Origin: SIG622 sp045600125
GTDB lineage: Bacteria > Bacillota > Clostridia > Oscillospirales > CAG-382
Assembly: GCA_045600125.1 (NCBI GenBank)
Contig: JAZRXH010000064.1
Span: forward strand, 1 to 21,833
DNA: 21,833 nucleotides
Direction of reading: 5' to 3'
Made by a program: the position numbers and the translations under genes
The notes under the pieces: generated by a model
What the model was told of the DNA's origin: nothing
Database searches by the model: none
Seen by the model: the letters and a program-made list of their open reading frames with translations, nothing else
Shown here: piece by piece, positions 1 through 9,700 of the stretch
Layout of the letters: each line of letters begins with the position of its first letter
Numbering within the stretch: position 1 is the stretch's first letter

Positions 1-716
1 AGAGCGTGTCTTGTTTCGACGCCGCCGAGATGGGTGTTCCAGAAAGGGTCGTCTGCATTCGGGTGGCGAAGTGCTTCGTCAAGGTCGGCGGAGGCTTCGC
101 CAAAGACGGTTTTTGAAAAGTCGGAAAGAGGGAGCAGGTCGAAGGAATTGTCGGAAAAATTCTTTTTCATATGGGATTTGTGCTTATACATTCCCACGTA
201 CCACGAGCCGTGGAGTCCGCTCTTGAAAAAGCCGTTGCGGTAAATGACGTTATACCGCTCGCTGTCCTGAATATTCAGGACGGCTCCTTTTATATCTTTT
301 GCAAAGGGAGCGACGCAGAAGTGTACCGAGGAGAGGTAGCTGCCGCCCACAAGGTAGAGCGAACCGTTATAGAAGCTCTCACAGCGGATAAGGTCGAGAA
401 GCAAAAGTCCGTCGGCTCTCTCGTTGATATAGGGGATGCAGTCGCCGGTACTGAGTCCCCTGCCCCGGCAATGCTGATACACCACGGCAAAGCCGGCACC
501 GCAATAGTCCCTGTTCTCGTTTTCGGCACGGTCAAGAAGCTCGTCCTCGGTAAGGGCTTCCAGAGAGTCCACGTAGGGACACCTTGACACGACGGCGGGG
601 AATTTTCCGTCCTTATGCGGCAGGGTGATCTGCGTGAACAGCTCGGCGCCGTCCGGTGTCTTCATCATGAACGATTTGTAGAATCTGCCGTCGGAAAACA
701 CTTTTTCTCTGCTCAT
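1..716 (-). CDS. CocE/NonD-type alpha/beta hydrolase, cut at its 3' end by the window edge
   Basis: The frame is open from an ATG at 716 to the window edge, giving 238 residues with no stop. The start is supported by an AGGAGA ribosome site about 8 bases upstream. Family-typical pieces are visible: a strand reading KFPAVVSRCPY, the YQHCRGRGLSTG segment, and the nucleophile elbow GGSYLSS with Ser126. This matches the S15 / CocE-NonD acyl-hydrolase family, whose members act as esterases, amide hydrolases or X-Pro dipeptidyl peptidases. The catalytic Asp and His would lie beyond the edge. There is no signal peptide, so the enzyme is probably cytoplasmic. It lies 26 bases after the stop of a longer paralogue that reads the same way, so the two are very likely one operon. 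The natural substrate cannot be told from sequence; an ester or acylated sugar would fit the neighbourhood, but that is inference. Confidence 0.85.
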   Translation of the reverse strand, partial: MSREKVFSDGRFYKSFMMKTPDGAELFTQITLPHKDGKFPAVVSRCPYVDSLEALTEDELLDRAENENRDYCGAGFAVVYQHCRGRGLSTGDCIPYINERADGLLLLDLIRCESFYNGSLYLVGGSYLSSVHFCVAPFAKDIKGAVLNIQDSERYNVIYRNGFFKSGLHGSWYVGMYKHKSHMKKNFSDNSFDLLPLSDFSKTVFGEASADLDEALRHPNADDPFWNTHLGGVETRHA

Positions 717-742
717 TTTCTTTTCTCCTGTGCCTAAAGGAC

Positions 743-2479
743 TTACTTTGTATAGTAGGTGATATAGGATTCGTCGAGGTAGACGGTATTATGGGCGATC
801 TTTGTTTCGGTCTGCTCGCTGAAAAGCCCTTTTGTATTGGTATGACGGAAGTAGTGCGGGAAGCAGGCAGAGGCGATGTCTATTCTCAGTTTTTCACCCT
901 TCTTCACCTGGAAGGAATGGTCGCTGAAACAGAGCGGTATTTCAAGCTTTTCGCCCGGGTGATAATCGGCGTTGAAATTCGAGATCTGCTGTATGTCGTC
1001 CCGCAGACCGTAGTCGCCCTGTGCTTTCACAAGGCTGAGGCGGACGTAGAAGCAGGTGTCCTCGCAGTCGGAGGAAACGGTGAGCTTACCGTCCATGCTG
1101 CCCTGCAAAAGCGTATCTTCGGTAAATTCGTCGGTGTAGAAGGTGAGGATATCGTCCCGGGTGAAGGGCTTATTCTGCCATGCGGTGCCGTCGAAGCCGT
1201 GGTCGAGGGCGGCGTTGAATGGCGTGGGATCCTGCGGGTCATAGGTATAGGTCGCACTGCCGGTCCCGAGCTTTACGGTGACGGGCTTTTCGTTCTTTGC
1301 AAAGTCGTCGGTCTTCCACTTATTCTCAAAGAGGGTATAATAGGTGACCTTGCCCGCCTCGAAGGGGGATTCTTCGCCGTATTCGATGGAGCGGAACCAG
1401 CGGATGTCATAGTTCGGGAAGGCTTTGGGAATTTCGGCATTCGGGAACTCGACCGGCTGTCCGTCGGGCGTGCCGCCGTGGGTATAGGGGCTGATGACGA
1501 AGGAGCTTTTGCTCTTTGTTTTCCCGTCCATTTCCCGCCACATCCGGAGGGTACCCGGGGCAAAGAGGTCATAGAAGCGGGAAACGAGCAGGACGGGCGT
1601 GCCGGATTTTACGCAGGCGTAGGAATCGGTAAGTCCCACTGTACCCGGTTGCCACAAGAGAGCGTCCGGGCTTGTCGAAGCAAGGAGTATGTCAACGTAC
1701 GGATCCTTCTCGCCGAATACCTCTTCGGCAAAGTTTTTGAAGGGCAGTACCTTGTAGCTGTTTTCGCTGTAATTGTTCTTGGGGGCACTCGGACCGTGCA
1801 TCTGGACGTACCATTCTCCGGCGGCTTTCTGCTTGAAGAAGCCGTTCCGGTAGGCGGAGTTATAGAAATTGCACTCGGTAACGTCGAGGAGCACGCCCTT
1901 GATATCGTCGGCATAGGGGGCAAGAACGGTATGGACGATGCCGAGGTAGCTTGCACCCTGCAGGTAGATCGAGCCGGAATAGAAGCTCTGATCGCGGATA
2001 TAGTCGAGAAGAGCGAGACCGTCGGCACGCTCGTTCATCATGGGAGAGAAATAGCCGGTGCTGCTGCCGGTGCCTCTGCACTGCTGATAGACGAGACCGA
2101 AGCCGTTTTTGACGTAGTACAGCGCCTGATCGCTGACGGCGAGTTTTTCAAGGTTCTTCGTGTTCGTCACATCCATTTTTCCGTCATAGGGGTTTCGCAT
2201 GACCACCACGGGGAACTTTCCTTCCTTTTTCGGAACAGCCATAACGGTAAAGAGCTTTTCGCCGTGGGCACAGACGTAAGAGGCTTTTGCGTAGACTCCG
2301 TTGCTCAGTTCTTTTTCAAAAAGGATCTCTTCGGTAAAGTCGGTCTTTTCACCGACGGTCACTGCCTGCGTCACTTTTTCTCCTCCCGGTTCCGTTTCGT
2401 TGTCCCTGATTTTATTTGTGCCGAAGCCAAAGCCTGCAAGAATGGCAAGAATGGCAAGCACCACGGCTCCCTTATTCAT
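743..2479 (-). CDS. Membrane-anchored or exported CocE/NonD-type alpha/beta hydrolase (S15-like)
   Basis: A 578-residue protein. I place the start at the ATG at 2479 because AAAGGTG lies about 7 bases upstream; a GTG six codons earlier would swallow this ribosome site. Residues 4-20 form one hydrophobic stretch (GAVVLAILAILAGFGFG), either a signal anchor or an uncleaved signal, so the enzyme probably faces outside. The hydrolase core has the nucleophile elbow QGASYLG (Ser177), the acid RFYDLF (Asp304) and the base SPYTHGG (His334), the order and spacing of CocE-family enzymes. Residues from about 400 to the end are beta-rich and fit the jelly-roll C-terminal domain of that family. The full length is typical. 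It is first in the operon with its cytoplasmic-looking paralogue. Reaction class (serine acyl hydrolase) is well supported; substrate is unknown. Confidence 0.9.
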   Translation of the reverse strand: MNKGAVVLAILAILAGFGFGTNKIRDNETEPGGEKVTQAVTVGEKTDFTEEILFEKELSNGVYAKASYVCAHGEKLFTVMAVPKKEGKFPVVVMRNPYDGKMDVTNTKNLEKLAVSDQALYYVKNGFGLVYQQCRGTGSSTGYFSPMMNERADGLALLDYIRDQSFYSGSIYLQGASYLGIVHTVLAPYADDIKGVLLDVTECNFYNSAYRNGFFKQKAAGEWYVQMHGPSAPKNNYSENSYKVLPFKNFAEEVFGEKDPYVDILLASTSPDALLWQPGTVGLTDSYACVKSGTPVLLVSRFYDLFAPGTLRMWREMDGKTKSKSSFVISPYTHGGTPDGQPVEFPNAEIPKAFPNYDIRWFRSIEYGEESPFEAGKVTYYTLFENKWKTDDFAKNEKPVTVKLGTGSATYTYDPQDPTPFNAALDHGFDGTAWQNKPFTRDDILTFYTDEFTEDTLLQGSMDGKLTVSSDCEDTCFYVRLSLVKAQGDYGLRDDIQQISNFNADYHPGEKLEIPLCFSDHSFQVKKGEKLRIDIASACFPHYFRHTNTKGLFSEQTETKIAHNTVYLDESYITYYTK

Positions 2480-2546
2480 ACCGTTCACCTTTTGCACTTT
2501 TCTGTTTTAGTGAAAAGCGCCCCTTTCTTTGATTATTCTCTTCCCT

Positions 2547-2575
2547 ATCCTTCCGTGCCGAAGGTATGGAAGGAT
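2547..2575 (-). promoter_or_regulatory. 13-bp stem hairpin at the 5' end of the hydrolase-operon leader
   Basis: ATCCTTCC (2547-2554) pairs with GGAAGGAT (2568-2575), and the inner GTGCC/GGTAT adds five pairs with two G-T wobbles around a GAA loop. The hairpin would begin a few bases after the predicted transcription start, so it may stabilise the 5' end or act as an operator. Read on the plus strand it is followed by TTTTT and resembles a terminator, but no plus-strand gene leads into it. Confidence 0.55.
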
Positions 2576-2586
2576 TTTTCCTGTTC

Positions 2587-2614
2587 AGTATACCATATCC
2601 TAAAACTTTTTCAA
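2587..2614 (-). promoter_or_regulatory. Sigma-A-type promoter of the hydrolase operon
   Basis: On the minus strand TTGAAA (2609-2614) is followed after 16 bases by TATACT (2587-2592), preceded by TGG, which is an extended -10 signature. Transcription would start near 2580, giving a leader of about 100 bases before the ATG at 2479. Confidence 0.7.
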
Positions 2615-2663
2615 GCGGGTATTGAGAATTTTCTGTTAAAATCGTTGGTTTCGGATGAAGATG

Positions 2664-2717
2664 AATAAAGGTAAAAGATAAAAGGAAAGACCGTGCACCG
2701 AAAATCGGCGCACGGTC
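2664..2717 (-). terminator. Intrinsic terminator of the 1225-residue dockerin gene
   Basis: GACCGTGC (2689-2696) pairs perfectly with GCACGGTC (2710-2717), with CCGA/TCGG stacked inside after one A-C mismatch and an AAA loop. On the minus strand it is followed by a T-rich run (complement of 2664-2688). It lies about 40 bases after the gene's stop codon. Confidence 0.85.
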
Positions 2718-2755
2718 GGACCTTAAACTTTCATTTCAGCCGAATGGCTGCTCTG

Positions 2756-5700
2756 TTATTCTTTGTATATGTTGTAGTCGAAGGAGGACATACCGAAGTT
2801 TGCCTTGATGAAGCTGAGGTCAGCCACGGTGATGAGACTGTCTTCGTTGACATCAACGGCTGCAATGTATTCGGGGGTTGCTTCGGGGTCAAAGCCTCTG
2901 ATCACACGAACGGCGTCGCTGAGGTCGATGAAGCCGTCGCCGTAGGAAGCATCGAAGCTTTCCTTGATATCGCCGGCGATGAGTTCGATCTCGTCAAGCT
3001 CTGTGGTAACGTCGTCGGTTTCGAAGATGCCTTCGCACTTAACGTAGCCGTTCTTTGCAACGATAAATTCATATACACAATTGGGCTTGAAGATCGGTGC
3101 GGAAACAAAGTCGATAACGTCGTCTTCGTAGCCTGCTTCTTCCATAGCAATGAAGGTGTATTCATCGTCTACGCCGTGACGCTTGTAACCGAATACGGCA
3201 CAGCTGCCTTCTGCGGTAGCGCCTTCCTTTGCGGTGGCAATAACACGGATCTGAATGCTTACGTTTTCGCCGGTCACTTCGTTATGGGTGAAGGAGCCGA
3301 TCTTTACAACACAGTATTCAACATTGTGCCAGTCGCCCTCTACGGAGTAAGCGGCGAGGTAACCGTCGTTGTAGCAGCCGTCTACTGCCTCGGGAAGAGC
3401 GGTGTCAAAGTCGAAGACGGAAGCGAAATCGTTGATGGCGTTTCTGTCGTCGGATGCGAGGTTGAAGGTGACGGTGCAGATCTTTACCTTCTTGCCTTCT
3501 GCGTCTACGTAGTAAGGAGCTTGTTCTGCTGCCCATGTGAAGGCGAGGAGATCATCGCTCTTGTACTCGGCGATGGGAGAATTGGTGAGCTCGCTTACGC
3601 CATCGGCAAATTCAATGCTTTCTACACTCATGACTTCGACTGCCTTGTCGGAGAGACCGAGAGCGTAGGAGCCTGCGGAGAACTTACCGCCGGAGATGAA
3701 TACGGAGAGTGTGTAGAGCTCGGTTTCGGGATTGTACTTGCCTTCGAAGGAGTACTCAGCTTCCATTACGACGCTGGGATCTTCCTCGAATACGGGATAA
3801 AGGATAACATCGTCTACCATGCCGAGATCGTCGAATACGAATTCGATCGTTTCGGCAGCGTCGGGCTCAAGAGCCCAGCCCTTGAAGATGTAGCCGGTCT
3901 TTGTGGGAGCGGCAACGGTAAGAACGGGAGATTCGCCGAAGGCTACTTCAACGGTCTCGAGGTCTGTGCCGTCTGTGTTAATGAAGGTCACCTTGAGGGT
4001 GGGAGCCTTGAAGATCGCATAGAGGGTAACGACTACGTCGGCATCCTTTTCAGCGTAGTAGGTAGCGCCTTCGGTTGCATCCTTGTCTTCATTCCAGCCT
4101 ACGAAAATCATGCCTTCTTCGCCTTCGGGAATGGTTTCGCCGCCGTATACGACTTCTTCGCCCTTTGCGAAGTCGCCTTCAAAGAGAATGTCGTCGCCGT
4201 TCTTGAAGATGTAGTGCTTGGTAACGCCGGTATCACCGTAGGTAACGGTATGGGTTCCTTCGCCGAGGTCGAGGGTGATTTCCTTTTCGGTGCCGAAGAG
4301 CTCGGCAGCGGAGCCTGTGGACATATCGTATACGACACCGTCAGCGGTGAGGTATGCGCACTCGGTCTTGAAGGTGTACTTACCGGGAACATCGGTGAAT
4401 GCAGCGGTACCGCCTTCGCCGGAGTAGAGGATGTAAAGCTTACCGGTCACGTTGACGGCAGCGGGAATGTTGACCTTGGTCACACAGCCGTTGTTTGCGA
4501 GGTATTCAAAGGTGCCCTTGATTTCGGAGATCTGGCTTACGGCTGCCGTGCCGACGTTTGCGCCCTTATCGTTTACGACAGACTTGTCGAGGTAAACCTT
4601 GACGTTGTTGAGAACGCCGACGCCTGCACCGGAGTCATTACCGAGGTTGAGGCTGTTGATGATACCGCCGTAGTACTCGAAGTCTACGTCGTAGGTCGCT
4701 TCGGTCTTGGAGCAGAGGTGGAAGCCGTTGAAGGCGCCGCCTGCGATGACGATCTTCTTACCGTAGGTGAGAGCGCCGCTTTCACCGCCGCCGCGGATCG
4801 GTACAAGGTAAGCGCTTTCGAGGTCGCCCTTAACGGTGTCGGTAACGGTGAGACCGATACCTTCGAGGTTTACGAAGCTCCACTGGTTGGAGGAGGTGCC
4901 GTCTGCCTTGTAGGTAGGCTGGCTGAGAACGAGGTTATCGAGAATGATGGCGCCGTTTCTGGAAGAAGCGGCTGCATTACGGTTGAAGGTAACGCCGCGG
5001 CAAAGGAGCTTTTCGTCGCCGGTGAGACCCTTGATGGTGATGATGCCTTCCTTGATCGAGAGGCTGCTGTCGAAAACGGTGTCGCCGACAAGGCAGATGA
5101 AGCCGCCTTCTTCAGCGAGGATATCCCATGCTGCCTTGACGGTGGTCAGAGGAGAATCGGGAGTATCGCCGGTGCCTGCGGAAGCAGCGGTGCCGTCCAC
5201 ATAGACGGTGCGGAGCTGCTTTTCAACGAATACGGGGTAAACATTCAGAGCGGTATCGGAAACTTCGTTGATAACGATGGCAGTTGCTTCGGCAGCACCC
5301 TTCGTGAGGGACCAGCCTGCAAACTGCATACCGAAGGGAGCGGCGGGAACGGTGTCGAGCTTTACGGTCTCGCCCTTTTCAAACGTATCTTCTGCAAACT
5401 TCTTGCCTTCCGCATCGTAGAAGATAACGGTCTGAGGATTGCTGGCATAGCCGAGGTACTCGGTGGGAGCGCTGGCGAGAAGGAGACCGTCGGAGCCGTC
5501 GGTTGCGCCTTCGTCTGCCGCATAACGGAATGCGTACTTGCCGGTGATGGGCATGGTGGTTCCGGTAACGGGAGTCCAGTTCACACCGTCAGCGGAGTAT
5601 TCCATGTCGTCGGAAAGTCCTACGAAGTCCGTGCCTTCAATGGCAACGGTAACGGGAGCGAACTTTACGTATGCAGGAGCCTTCATGAGAGCGAGCTCGG

Positions 5701-6433
5701 AAATGTATGCCACTGCATCCGGGTAATTGGTGCTGGCCTTGGAGCCAAACGCACGGGTGTGGATCTGGTTTGCCAGAGCAGCTTCAGCGGTCATTGTGGG
5801 GCTTGCCTTTTCGGAAAGCGGGAAGTAGAAGTATTCCCAGCGTCCGGTCTTAGGCATATTGACGGATGCAACGACCTGATTGTAGTACTTGGGAAGATCG
5901 GCACAGAGGGAAATCTCGGGCTTTACGAGATTTTCGTAATCTTCATAATAGAGAAGAATTCTTACGGTATCGAATTCAGCGCACGAAACCTTCTTGCCGA
6001 GGTTGTAGTTATCGAAAGCGAAGGTGGAGGTAGGCACACATCTTGTATAGGCGGGAACGGTTTCGCCTTCGGTGAAGGTCACGGTCTCGCCGCTGTCAAG
6101 GGTATAATCCTTTGCCTGAGCGGCACTGATCTTCAACGTGCCTTCAATGTCGTACTGCTCAACGGTGACGGTGGACTTTGTAGCCGTAATACCGTCTTTC
6201 ACCTGATTCTTGACAACATTACCGGAGCAGGTCCGGATCCATTTGCCTTCAGCGGTATTGAAGGAATAACCGCCGTTGACGGGGTTGAAGTTGGAGGCGG
6301 CGCTCACGAGAACGGGTTCGTCTGCGCTGAGCACTGCGGATTCCTCAGCCTTTGCAGAAGCGCCGATGACGCCGATGCTCTGGGTGAGAAGCAGCGTACC
6401 GAGAAGGCACGCAAGGATTTTCTTTGCTTTCAT
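2756..6433 (-). CDS. Large exported dockerin protein: Listeria/Bacteroides repeats, beta-helix-like region, possible cohesin-like module
   Basis: A 1225-residue protein starting at ATG 6433, with GAGGAGA 8 bases upstream; the longer frame upstream lacks such a site. Residues 1-27 are a signal peptide (MKAKKILACL, cleavage after ASA). Residues about 45-260 resemble a carbohydrate-binding or jelly-roll domain but are not recognised. Three Listeria/Bacteroides-type (InlB B-repeat-like) units lie at about 336-402, 738-808 and 812-882, each with an F-x-GW core and ending in YPVF or YAIF. Between the first and second, about 408-700, the sequence starts TVYVDGTAASAGTGDTPDSP and looks like a right-handed beta-helix. 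Residues about 888-1015 look cohesin-like, and about 1046-1150 are unassigned. The C-terminus, 1152-1215, is a type I-like dockerin with Ca-loop repeats DGFIDLSDAVRVIRGF and DVNEDSLITVADLSFIKANF. No catalytic residues can be named. It probably acts as a surface or cellulosome-associated adhesin or structural protein. Confidence 0.88.
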   Translation of the reverse strand: MKAKKILACLLGTLLLTQSIGVIGASAKAEESAVLSADEPVLVSAASNFNPVNGGYSFNTAEGKWIRTCSGNVVKNQVKDGITATKSTVTVEQYDIEGTLKISAAQAKDYTLDSGETVTFTEGETVPAYTRCVPTSTFAFDNYNLGKKVSCAEFDTVRILLYYEDYENLVKPEISLCADLPKYYNQVVASVNMPKTGRWEYFYFPLSEKASPTMTAEAALANQIHTRAFGSKASTNYPDAVAYISELALMKAPAYVKFAPVTVAIEGTDFVGLSDDMEYSADGVNWTPVTGTTMPITGKYAFRYAADEGATDGSDGLLLASAPTEYLGYASNPQTVIFYDAEGKKFAEDTFEKGETVKLDTVPAAPFGMQFAGWSLTKGAAEATAIVINEVSDTALNVYPVFVEKQLRTVYVDGTAASAGTGDTPDSPLTTVKAAWDILAEEGGFICLVGDTVFDSSLSIKEGIITIKGLTGDEKLLCRGVTFNRNAAASSRNGAIILDNLVLSQPTYKADGTSSNQWSFVNLEGIGLTVTDTVKGDLESAYLVPIRGGGESGALTYGKKIVIAGGAFNGFHLCSKTEATYDVDFEYYGGIINSLNLGNDSGAGVGVLNNVKVYLDKSVVNDKGANVGTAAVSQISEIKGTFEYLANNGCVTKVNIPAAVNVTGKLYILYSGEGGTAAFTDVPGKYTFKTECAYLTADGVVYDMSTGSAAELFGTEKEITLDLGEGTHTVTYGDTGVTKHYIFKNGDDILFEGDFAKGEEVVYGGETIPEGEEGMIFVGWNEDKDATEGATYYAEKDADVVVTLYAIFKAPTLKVTFINTDGTDLETVEVAFGESPVLTVAAPTKTGYIFKGWALEPDAAETIEFVFDDLGMVDDVILYPVFEEDPSVVMEAEYSFEGKYNPETELYTLSVFISGGKFSAGSYALGLSDKAVEVMSVESIEFADGVSELTNSPIAEYKSDDLLAFTWAAEQAPYYVDAEGKKVKICTVTFNLASDDRNAINDFASVFDFDTALPEAVDGCYNDGYLAAYSVEGDWHNVEYCVVKIGSFTHNEVTGENVSIQIRVIATAKEGATAEGSCAVFGYKRHGVDDEYTFIAMEEAGYEDDVIDFVSAPIFKPNCVYEFIVAKNGYVKCEGIFETDDVTTELDEIELIAGDIKESFDASYGDGFIDLSDAVRVIRGFDPEATPEYIAAVDVNEDSLITVADLSFIKANFGMSSFDYNIYKE

Positions 6434-6462
6434 AGTCTTTCTCCTCGTGTTATTTACTTGGC

Positions 6463-6488
6463 GTATGCGCATACCTATCCCCGCATAC
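6463..6488 (-). promoter_or_regulatory. Palindrome plus extra half-site in the leader of the 1225-residue dockerin gene
   Basis: GTATGCGCATAC (6463-6474) is a perfect 12-base palindrome. A further copy of its half-site CGCATAC lies at 6482-6488, 14 bases from the equivalent copy in the palindrome. The cluster is about 10-35 bases downstream of the predicted transcription start, a good place for a repressor. This is an inferred operator; no regulator can be named. Confidence 0.45.
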
Positions 6489-6504
6489 ACCTATTGCGTT
6501 TAGC

Positions 6505-6533
6505 ATTATACATTATTTTTCCCGGTTTGTCAA
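6505..6533 (-). promoter_or_regulatory. Consensus sigma-A promoter of the 1225-residue dockerin gene
   Basis: On the minus strand TTGACA (6528-6533) is followed after exactly 17 bases by TATAAT (6505-6510), with TG directly in front of the -10 box. Both hexamers are perfect consensus. The leader to the ATG at 6433 is about 65 bases. Confidence 0.88.
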
Positions 6534-6645
6534 TAGATTTTCTCTATCTTCTCTTAATTTTGTAAATAATGACAAAAGCAGCCCCCGTTTTTTATGCAAG
6601 GGAATACCGGGGGGCAAAAAGAGGCGGCAACGGTGAAAAAGAAGT

Positions 6646-6681
6646 GCCGCAGAGCCTTCTTCGGAGGGAACGCTCTGCGGC
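6646..6681 (-). terminator. Intrinsic terminator of the GH5 dockerin gene
   Basis: GCCGCAGAGC (6646-6655) pairs perfectly with GCTCTGCGGC (6672-6681) around a 16-base loop. On the minus strand the hairpin is followed by a T-rich stretch (complement of about 6634-6645). It lies about 55 bases past the stop codon and before the promoter of the next dockerin gene. Confidence 0.8.
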
Positions 6682-6735
6682 AGGTCGATTCATTTTATTT
6701 TCCGATTACGCTTTCATGCTTTATCGGTCTATCCC

Positions 6736-9700
6736 TCATCGGAGACTCGGCTTCTGCACGGCGGCAGAAAGACCGAGGTTTGCCTTGACGATGGCGAGGT
6801 CCGCCACGGTGACGATGCCGTCAAAGTTCAGGTCGGCGTCGGAAACGTCGGCGTCCTTGTCGGCACCGAGCGCCTCCATGGCGTGGAGGACACGGACGAA
6901 GTCGGCGGTGTCGATGACGCCGTCGCCCGAAAGAGCGGAGCCGGAGCCGGGAATGTCGCCGGCAACGTAGGTGAGCTTAACGGAGGTATTCCCGGTGAAG
7001 TCGGCTTCAAGGCAGCCGTTTTCGGCAAAGCCGCTGCCGAGAAGCTCAAAGTATACTTCCTTTTCGTTCTCGTTCACGATGAAGATGAGGGAATTGCCCA
7101 TATAGCTCTGCGGCTCGCTGCCTCTGCCGTCGGAGGTGCGGAGGATGACCGAAAGCGCACCCTCGGGGATTTTCACGTCTTCCCCTGCGTCAATATCCAC
7201 CAGAACGGCGGATTTTCCTTCGGCGGCGAAGACGATGATGAAGCTTACATCCTCTTCCGGCATCTTCATGCCGGTGGCGGCGAATTCCTCGGCGCTCTTG
7301 CAAAAAGTGCCGTCGGGAAGCAGACAGCCTATGAACTTATCGGCTCTGTCCCCTGCCACCTCAAAGGCGGAGAGAGGCGTTCCGGCGGGGAGCACCGTCG
7401 AAGCGAATACCTTGGCGGAGCCGTCGGGAAGGATCTTGCCGTCCTCCTCGGTGAGGTCGTACTCATAGACGGTCAGCTTATAGCCGATTTTTCTGAAGAC
7501 TGCCTTCACGGTGATATCCGTCTTGCCGACGGTGACGGCAGAAGTGAGCTTTTCGGCGCCGATATACCAGCCGTCAAAGGCGTAGGTCTCATCGGGAGAA
7601 TCGGGAGCGGCGGGAAGAGTGACGGCGGCGCCCTCGGCGTACTCGCCGGAGGAAAGGACGGAATCGTCGTAATTTGTGAAGGTGACCTTATGCTTCACTA
7701 CGCTCGAAGCGAAGACGGGAACGAGGGTCACGTCACCCGCTACGGTATAGCTGCCTGCTGCAGTGGAATCGTCCGCATTCTGTGCCTTCCAGCCGGCGAG
7801 GATTTTGCCTTCGGGAACGGCGGCGGAGGGGAACTTGGTGATCACGGTGCCGACAGCGGCGAGGTACGTTTCGTTCTTTCCGTCATAGGAGAAGGTAACG
7901 GCGGCCGGAACGGCGTCGGCGTAGCGGATATTGGTGATATTGGCAGTGCCTTTTGCAAGCTTTGCGGCGGGGATCGTGATGGTGTATTCGGTATTTTCGG
8001 AAAGCTCGGCAATATCCTTCATACCGGCAAAACTCCCGACGAAGCCGTTCCTGTCGTAGCAGTCGTTTCCGACGAAGATATACTTCTTATCGGTGGTGAT
8101 GTCGATGCCCACGAATTCACAGTCGGAGTTGTTCCACGTGGGAAGCGTGGTATTGGCACTGACCTTACCGCCCTTTTCGGAGGCGATATAGTAGGCGTTC
8201 GGGTCGGAAAGCCTGAAGCCTTCCTTCATGCCGTTATTGAAGATGACGACTCTGTCTGCCGCACAGTCCTCCACGAAGACGACTTCTTTCTTTGTGAAGA
8301 TACCGTCGTTCACCTCGAGGACGGTCACGCCGTCCTGGAGCTTTCCTGCGGGAGCCGCCGTGGCGGTGAGGGCTACGCCGCTCTCGATGGTACCGCCGTT
8401 CACCGTGAAGTAGCGGAGTCCGTTATAGGAGAAGATCCTGTCGGTACGTCCCATGGAGAGGTACTTGATATAGCCGCCGTTCACGTTGACACGGTAGATA
8501 CCGTTGACAGAAAGCTCGCCCGCCTTGGATTCGTTGCCGTGGGCAAGTCCGAAGGGACTTACGGTTATAGAGGCATTTTCGCCGATATTATAGGTCACGT
8601 TGGCATTGATGACTGGGGTGCCGCTCTGGCTTCCCATGCCGAAGTCGGTATTGCCGGAGTAGGTGCCGCCGTTGATATTGATCTCGCCGAAGTTCCATTC
8701 GCTTTCGCTCGAAACGGTCTTCGGAGCGGCATAATGGTACTGGGCAAAGCCGCCGTTGACAAGCTCGACGTCCCTGCCGAAGGTCGCCGCAAAGCTCCGG
8801 AACTGGATACGGCAGTCGTCACGGAGGAAGCGGAGAACGAGGTCGTCGATGTCCACGTTGCCGGTGAGGTACATGGACTTTGCGGTGACGGTCGCCTTGG
8901 AGTCCTTGTTGTAGCCTCTGTACTTGAGGGTCTTTTCGGGGATACCGAAGGTGAGAGTGGTGGCGAACGCCGCTTTCTGCTCGGCGGACATCTGCGAGGT
9001 CCAGTGCTCGAAGTCGGTGGCATCAAGGTCGCCGTAGGCACCGACGAAGTAGACGGTATCCACCTTCTCGTGGGAGGCGGCGTACTGCTGTGCCTTGGCG
9101 AGGGTCTTGAAGGGGAAGGCGGCGGAGGTGCCGGGGTTGGAGTCGTCGCCGTAGGTGCCGGAAACGAAGACGGCGTCGTCCCAGACGGTCACGTCGTCAT
9201 ACTTCCACAGAGCGTAGTAGGTCCTTGCGGCGCCTGCCTTGGTGTCGGTGGTGGTGACGGTGGCGTTGGGGGTATTGCCCCAGCCGAGGAAGGTACGTCC
9301 GGTCATGGTGAGGGTGGGAAACTCGATGGTGTCGCCGAAGTTATATTCGACAGCGGCGGGAGTGCTGCCGTCTCTGCCGTCGAGGGTGATCCTGACCTTT
9401 TCGGGCGTGCCGGAGGGGAAGAGACCGTCTATGACGTAGGACTTCCACGAAGTGCCGGAGTAGGCGCCGAAGCCGGAGTTATATTCCCAGTAGGTATAAG
9501 GCACCTTATTGGCGGTGCAGGCGTTCACGGCGTGGGTAAGGTATTTGGTGACGTCGCCGTGGTCTGCCACGCTGAGGTATACGCCGAACTCGTTGAGGAT
9601 GATCTTGCGGTTATTGTTCTTCGCCCATGTGAAGGCGGTGTTCATCTGACCGTCGAAGTCGCCGAGCATGGCGTCGGTGAGTCTTACCTGCTTTGTGTTG

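Noticed and set aside
791..2668. A 625-codon plus-strand open frame opposite the hydrolase gene
   Set aside because: In register with the minus-strand hydrolase, with no ribosome site or recognisable domain; it also runs through the hydrolase promoter.
2693..6565. A 1290-codon plus-strand open frame opposite the 1225-residue dockerin gene
   Set aside because: It is in exact codon register with the minus gene, and exists because that gene avoids TTA, CTA and TCA codons. The minus frame has the signal peptide, domains, ribosome site, promoter and terminator.
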